64,000 nucleotides of DNA. It comes from Arenimonas soli (GTDB lineage Bacteria; Pseudomonadota; Gammaproteobacteria; Xanthomonadales; Xanthomonadaceae). The notes beneath the pieces were generated by a model, which searched no databases, had not been told where the DNA came from, and saw only the letters and a list, made by a program, of their open reading frames with translations. This document shows, one piece after another, positions 58,753 to 64,000 of this stretch (position 1 is its first letter; every line of letters starts with the position of its first letter). Location: assembly GCF_014643775.1 (NCBI RefSeq), contig NZ_BMKC01000001.1, positions 310,001 to 374,000 of the forward strand, given 5' to 3'. Both the position numbers and the translations under genes were made by a program.

Positions 58753-60948
58753 ATGTCCCTCGCGCCCCTCGCACTTGCCCTCGCGGCGGCCCTGTCGCCT
58801 GCCGCCGAAGACGACACGCTGCGCACGCTCGACGCCGTGGTGGTGGTCGGCAGCCGCAGCGCCGAACCCGTGAAGCAGGTGGTGGGCGCGGTCAGCCGGA
58901 TCGATCGCGAGGCCATGGAGCGCCGCGGCGTGCAGGGCATCGAAGACCTGGCGCGGCTGCTGCCGGGCGTGGACGTCGGCACGGATGCAAATCGTTTCGG
59001 AGCGCAGGGCTTCAACGTGCGCGGGCTGGAAGGCAATCGCGTCGGCGTGGAACTCGACGGCGTGCCGCTGCCCGATGGCTTCGGCGTGGGCCAGTTCGCG
59101 CTGGCCGGGCGCGACCTGGTCGAGCTGGGCATCGTTGATCGCGTCGAAGTGCTGCGCGGCCCGGCCTCGACCCTGCACGGCAGCAAGGCGCTGGCCGGCG
59201 TGGTGGCCTACTGGACGCCGGACCCGGCCGAAGCCGGCTGGTCGGACGACGAGGACCCGTGGCAGGGCCTGGCGCGCGCCGGTGCCGGCAGCCGTGACCA
59301 GTCGCGCTGGCTGTCGGGACGCCTGGTCGCGCGCAGCGACGACCAGCGCCTGTCCGCGCTGGTGGCGCTGGGGCGGCGCGAAGGCGAGCAGATGAAAAAC
59401 GGCGCACACGACCCGGCCCATGCCGCCAATCCCGCCGACTTCCGCAACGACAGCGCGCTGGCCCGCTTCAGCCTCGACGCCGGTGCCGCCGGCCGCTGGA
59501 GCGCCATCGTCGAACGCGCCGAAGGCCGGCGCACCACCGACGTGCAGTCCCAGCTTTTTGGTCCCGGCCGGTTCGCCACCACGTATGCGCTGGCTGGTGA
59601 TGACCGTTACGAACGCCTTCGCGCCAGCCTTGGCGCCGAATGGGGTCAGGTCGGCCCGCTGGGGCCCGTGCGCCTGCTGGCCTACCGCCAGGACAGCAGC
59701 ACCGACCAGTTCAGCGACCAGTTCCGCCTGGCTGACCGGGCCACGCCCTTCCTGTCGCGGCGCGAGCGCCGCTTCGTGTTCGGCCAGGAAAGCACGGGCC
59801 TGGAGCTCAACGCGCAGTGGCGCGGTGAATGGCTTGGCCTGCAGCACTGGCAGGTGTTCGGCATCGACCTGGCGCGGCACGACTACAGCGGCTACCGCGA
59901 CGGCATCGAAACCAACCTCGACACCGGTGCGTCGAGCAACGTGATCATCGGCGAAGTATTCCCGCTGCGCGACTTCCCCGACAGCCGCGCCGACGAAATC
60001 GGGGTGTTCTGGCAGGACGAAATCCGCTTCGGTGAAAACTGGGCGCTGGTGCCCGGGCTGCGCTGGGAAAGCTACCGCCTGCGCGCCCGGCCCGATGCGA
60101 TGTGGTCGGAAGACAATCCGGGCGTGGTGCCGTCTTCGCTGGACAACGACCAGCTGACGCCCAAGCTGGGCCTGCGCTTCAACCGCGGCCCGCTGGGCCT
60201 GTACGTGCAGTACACGCGGGGCTTCCGGGCGCCGCCTTTCAGCGACGTCAACATCGGCCTGAACCTGCCGACCTTCAACTACATCGCGCTGCCGAACCCG
60301 GACCTCGAGCCCGAGCGCAGCGAAGGCCTGGAGCTTGGCCTGCGCTGGAACGGCGAATTCCTGGTCGGCACGCTGGCGCTTTACGAGAACCGCTACCGCG
60401 ACCTGATCGAATCGCGCGCCAACCTGGGCCGCAATGCCAGCGGCCAGCTGGTGTTCCAGTCGGTCAATCGCGACCGCGCCCGCATCCGCGGCGTCGAACT
60501 GGAAGGGCGCTGGTGGCTGGAGTCGCTGTCCGAAGGCGCCAGCGGCTGGTACCTCGACGCCGTGGCTTCCTGGGCCGAAGGCGACGACACCTCGCGCGAC
60601 CGGCCGCTCAACTCGGTGCCGCCGCCGCGCGCCAGCCTGGGCGCCGGCTTCGAGTCGGCCGATGGCCGCTGGGGTTCGGAGCTGCGCCTGACCGGCGTGA
60701 AGCGGGTCTCGCGTGCCGATCAAGGTGCGGGGCCGCTGTTCCTGCCGCCGGGTTACGCCAACTGGGACCTGCACGCCTGGGCTTCGCTGGGTGAACACGT
60801 GCGCCTGAACCTGTCGCTGTTCAACCTCACCGACCGCACCGCCTGGGACTGGTCGTCCCTGCGCGGGCTGCCGGCCACCGCCGACGACGTGGCTTTTTAT
60901 TCCCGCCCGGGCCGGGGCGGGAGCCTGGGCGTGGTGGTCGACTTCTAG
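58753..60948 (+). CDS. TonB-dependent outer-membrane receptor
   Basis: A 731-residue receptor with a signal peptide (MSLAPLALALAAALSPAA), a plug domain (VVVVGSRSAEPVKQVVGAVSRID, then FNVRGLEGNRVGVELDGVPLPDG and RVEVLRGPASTLHGSKALAG) and a long beta-barrel ending in VVVDF with the terminal aromatic residue. The plug looks like those of haem and metal-complex receptors. Co-regulation with nirS and nirK suggests haem, iron or copper uptake for the reductases (inference). The ATG at 58753 is chosen over an upstream GTG because it starts the leader. Confidence 0.88.
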   Translation: MSLAPLALALAAALSPAAEDDTLRTLDAVVVVGSRSAEPVKQVVGAVSRIDREAMERRGVQGIEDLARLLPGVDVGTDANRFGAQGFNVRGLEGNRVGVELDGVPLPDGFGVGQFALAGRDLVELGIVDRVEVLRGPASTLHGSKALAGVVAYWTPDPAEAGWSDDEDPWQGLARAGAGSRDQSRWLSGRLVARSDDQRLSALVALGRREGEQMKNGAHDPAHAANPADFRNDSALARFSLDAGAAGRWSAIVERAEGRRTTDVQSQLFGPGRFATTYALAGDDRYERLRASLGAEWGQVGPLGPVRLLAYRQDSSTDQFSDQFRLADRATPFLSRRERRFVFGQESTGLELNAQWRGEWLGLQHWQVFGIDLARHDYSGYRDGIETNLDTGASSNVIIGEVFPLRDFPDSRADEIGVFWQDEIRFGENWALVPGLRWESYRLRARPDAMWSEDNPGVVPSSLDNDQLTPKLGLRFNRGPLGLYVQYTRGFRAPPFSDVNIGLNLPTFNYIALPNPDLEPERSEGLELGLRWNGEFLVGTLALYENRYRDLIESRANLGRNASGQLVFQSVNRDRARIRGVELEGRWWLESLSEGASGWYLDAVASWAEGDDTSRDRPLNSVPPPRASLGAGFESADGRWGSELRLTGVKRVSRADQGAGPLFLPPGYANWDLHAWASLGEHVRLNLSLFNLTDRTAWDWSSLRGLPATADDVAFYSRPGRGGSLGVVVDF

Positions 60949-60964
60949 TCGCAATCGCCCCGGG

Positions 60965-60978
60965 TTGACCGAGGTCAG
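60965..60978 (+). promoter_or_regulatory. FNR-like box upstream of the ubiT fusion
   Basis: TTGACCGAGGTCAG matches nine of ten half-site bases. The centre is only 33 bases before the ATG at 61005. A class II start would fall near 61013, next to a second in-frame ATG at 61014, so either the message is leaderless from 61014 or the box acts another way. Confidence 0.5.
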
Positions 60979-61004
60979 GGCGCGGCGCCCGCACGGGCGC
61001 TGCA

Positions 61005-61804
61005 ATGCGCGCCATGACCCACATTCCCCTGGCCGTGAGCCTGCTGCGACGCGGTGTCGACGGGCTCGACGACGCGATGTTGCTGATGATGGCGGGCCGG
61101 CGACGCCTGGTGGCCGGACTGGCCGCGGCCAAACGCCGCGCCGGCTTGCCGGTGCGCGACCCGGCCCGCGAGGACCAGGTGCTGGCACGCGGGCATGGCC
61201 TTGCCCGCCGACTGGGCCTGCCGCCTGGCCTGGCCCGGAGCCAGCTGGAACTTCTGATCGCCGATGCCTGCCGCCTGCAGGACCCCGAGTCCGGAGGGAC
61301 CATGACCGCATCCGTTTCCCCTTCCCCCCTGCGCTGGTTCCCGCCACCGCGGCGCTGGGCGCCCTTGCTGCGGCTGGTGCCCGCGCCCTGGCAGCGGCAG
61401 GCGCTGGAACAGGCCGTGGGCCACCTGCTGGCCCGGCCCATCGGTGCCGGCGACCTGGACTTCATGCAGGGACGACGGCTGGGCATCGAAGTCAGCGACC
61501 TCGGCCTGGCCTGGGTGCTTGAACTCGACGGCACTCGCCTGCGCGCCGTCGATGCGCAGTCCGACGCCAGCGTGCGCGGCAGCGCCACCGACCTGCTGTT
61601 GCTGGCCAGTCGCCTGGAAGATGCCGACACGCTGTTCTTCCAGCGCCGGCTTGAAGTCACCGGCGATACCGAGCTGGGCCTGACCGCGCGCAACCTGCTC
61701 GACCGCCTGCCCTGGGAGTCGGTGCCGCTGGGGGTGCGCATACTGCTCAACCGGGGTGCCCGCGCCGCCCGCGCCGCCCGCGAGGCCTGGCAAGGGGACC
61801 CGGC

Positions 61805-61808
<4 letters not shown>
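61005..61808 (+). CDS. ubiT: Chorismate mutase (AroQ type) - UbiT fusion
   Basis: A 267-residue frame. Residues 1-99 match an AroQ chorismate mutase: R15/R16 in LLRRGVDGLDDAML, R32-R34, K43 in AAAKRRAG, R55-E56 in DPAREDQVL, and Q92, as in the known active site. Residues 100-267 match UbiT, the SCP2-type lipid-binding protein of oxygen-independent ubiquinone synthesis (DADTLFFQRRLEVTGDTELGL). No stop separates them, but M100 has GGAGGG just upstream, so free UbiT may also be made. The stop overlaps nadA. ubiU and ubiV are not seen. The start is either 61005 or 61014. Confidence 0.85.
61293..61304 (+). promoter_or_regulatory. Internal ribosome-binding site and ATG for free UbiT
   Basis: GGAGGG at 61293-61298, then ATG at 61302-61304, within and in frame with the fusion gene. 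Starting here gives a 168-residue protein, close to the usual size of stand-alone UbiT. It is the strongest Shine-Dalgarno sequence in this gene. Confidence 0.6.
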
Positions 61809-62805
<997 letters not shown>

Positions 62806-62809
<4 letters not shown>

Positions 62810-64000
62810 CCACCAACCCGTCGCCGCTGGTGGTCGTGGGTGGCGGCATCGCCGGGCTGTGCGTGGCGCTGGCCGCCGCGCCGCGGCCGGTCGTGCTGGT
62901 CAGTCGAAGCCGGGGCACCACCGGTACGGCCAGCGCCATGGCCCAGGGTGGTATCGCCGCCGCGGTGGGTCCGGGCGACGACGCCGTTTTCCATGCCGCC
63001 GACACCCTGGTGGCCGGCGCCTGCCACAACCACGTTGGCGCCGTGCTGGACCTGGCGCAGGCGGCGCCCGAAGCCGTGCAGTGGCTGGGGTCGCTGGGCG
63101 TGCAATTCGACCGCGCCGGCGACGGCCAGCTTTCGCTTGGCCGCGAAGGCGGCCATGACCGTGCACGCATCGTGCACGCCGGCGGCGATGCCACCGGGCA
63201 TGCGGTGATGCAGGTGCTGGCCGCGGCAGCGGCGAACGCGCCGCACGTGCACTGGCTGGCGGGGAAAACGCTGCAGGCCATCGGCCTGGCGGCAGACGGG
63301 CGCGTCGCCGGCGTGCGTGTGTGCGATGTCGCGGGCCGGTCCGCTCAGCTCGCCGCCGCCGACCTGGTGCTGGCCACGGGTGGCATCGGCGCGCTGTTCA
63401 GCGCCACCACCAATCCCGAGGGTGCCGACGGGTCCGGACTGGCCCTCGCCCTGGCGGCGGGCGCTGAGGGGCGCGACCTGGAGTTCATCCAGTGGCATCC
63501 GACGGCGTTCGCTTCGCCGTCGGGCCGGCACCTGCCGCTGGTTACCGAGGCCCTGCGCGGCGCCGGCGCCAGGCTGGTCGACGAACAGGGCGTGCCGCTC
63601 ATGCAGGGCACGCACCCGCTGGCCGACCTTGCGCCCCGGGACGTGGTTGCGCGCCGGCTATGGCGCCATCGTCGTGCCGGCGGGCAGGCCTGGCTTGACG
63701 CCCGGAGACTTGACGAAGCTGCGTGGCGGCAGTTCCCGTCCGTACTTTCGCTTTGCGCGCAACACGGCATCGATCCGCGCAGCGACCGCATACCGGTCAC
63801 GCCGGCGGTTCATTTCCACATGGGCGGCGTCGCCGTGGATCCGAAGGGCGAAAGCAGCCTCGCCGGACTGCACGCGGTCGGCGAAGTCGCCTGCAGCGGC
63901 GTGCACGGCGCCAATCGCCTGGCCAGCAATTCCTTGCTCGAAGGCCTGGTGTGCGGACGCTTGCTCGGTGCGCGCCTGCGATCCCAGGGCAAACGGGCTG
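62806..64000 (+). CDS. nadB: L-aspartate oxidase NadB (3' end beyond window)
   Basis: A flavoprotein that oxidises L-aspartate to iminoaspartate, with oxygen or fumarate as acceptor. The frame stays open to the last base, so the C-terminus is missing (about 398 residues seen). FAD loop LVVVGGGIAGL, then GTASAMAQGGIAAA, EGGHDRARIVHAGGDATGHAV, GRDLEFIQWHPTAF, TEALRGAGARL, FHMGGVAVD and GANRLASNSLLEGLV are all typical. No ATG is in frame. CTG 62806, overlapping the nadA TGA, or GTG 62830 are the candidate starts; the first is used because stop/start overlap is the local pattern. Confidence 0.9.

Overview
The window reads as a chromosomal segment of a high-GC gammaproteobacterium of the Xanthomonadales/Lysobacterales. 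The markers for this are a fused aspartate kinase-diaminopimelate decarboxylase, the MurL/MurD2 route for placing D-glutamate in peptidoglycan, and a SUF operon led by an Rrf2 regulator and ending in a GNAT and a Rieske gene. Genes are tightly packed, with many ATGA-type stop/start overlaps. I saw no tRNA, rRNA, CRISPR array, insertion sequence or transposase.

Layout. 0-1 kb: the 3' end of a SET-domain gene and a HutD-family gene. 1-7.1 kb: a minus-strand SUF iron-sulfur operon (Rrf2 regulator, sufB, C, D, S, GNAT, Rieske) behind a good sigma-70 promoter. 7.2-13.4 kb: a second SET protein, an exported DUF5916-type protein, a long hairpin repeat, and a cytochrome bd quinol oxidase operon led by a GbsR/MarR regulator with a perfect 20-bp palindromic operator. 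13.4-21.8 kb: a pilin-like protein, an EF-G paralogue, an aspartyl-hydroxylase/sulfotransferase fusion, OsmC, a hydrolase, an amidohydrolase and PhzF. 21.9-27.3 kb: lysAC-murL-murD2. 27.4-33.2 kb: a dienelactone hydrolase, ispB, ssb and rmlBACD (dTDP-rhamnose). 33.3-39.5 kb: two S9 peptidases around a YfcC-type transporter, then fnr. 39.5-43.2 kb: an ECF sigma/anti-sigma pair divergent from a serine beta-lactamase-like gene, and an RluA-type pseudouridine synthase. 43.2-51.9 kb: the full cbb3 oxidase operon ccoNOQP-(unknown)-ccoGHIS-safE. 52.0-60.9 kb: a denitrification locus with sco, nirV, nirK, a porin, nirS and a TonB receptor. 61-64 kb: a chorismate mutase-UbiT fusion, nadA and nadB (cut by the window end).

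The right half forms one low-oxygen respiration module: an FNR with all four cluster cysteines, a high-affinity cbb3 oxidase with its assembly factors, two nitrite reductases of unrelated fold (copper NirK and haem cd1 NirS), and UbiT, which belongs to oxygen-independent ubiquinone synthesis. FNR/ANR-like boxes (TTGAC-N4-GTCAA type) lie upstream of ccoN, nirK, the porin, nirS, the TonB receptor and the ubiT fusion.

The most unusual points are: NirK and NirS within one 6-kb locus; a nearly identical extra cytochrome c module on the C-terminus of NirK and the N-terminus of NirS; the chorismate mutase-UbiT fusion with a strong in-frame internal ribosome-binding site; and two divergent ECF-type promoters with identical elements (GTAAGAA-N14-CGTC) between the sigma factor gene and its neighbour. 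All functions are read from sequence only; motif counts and alignments were made by eye.
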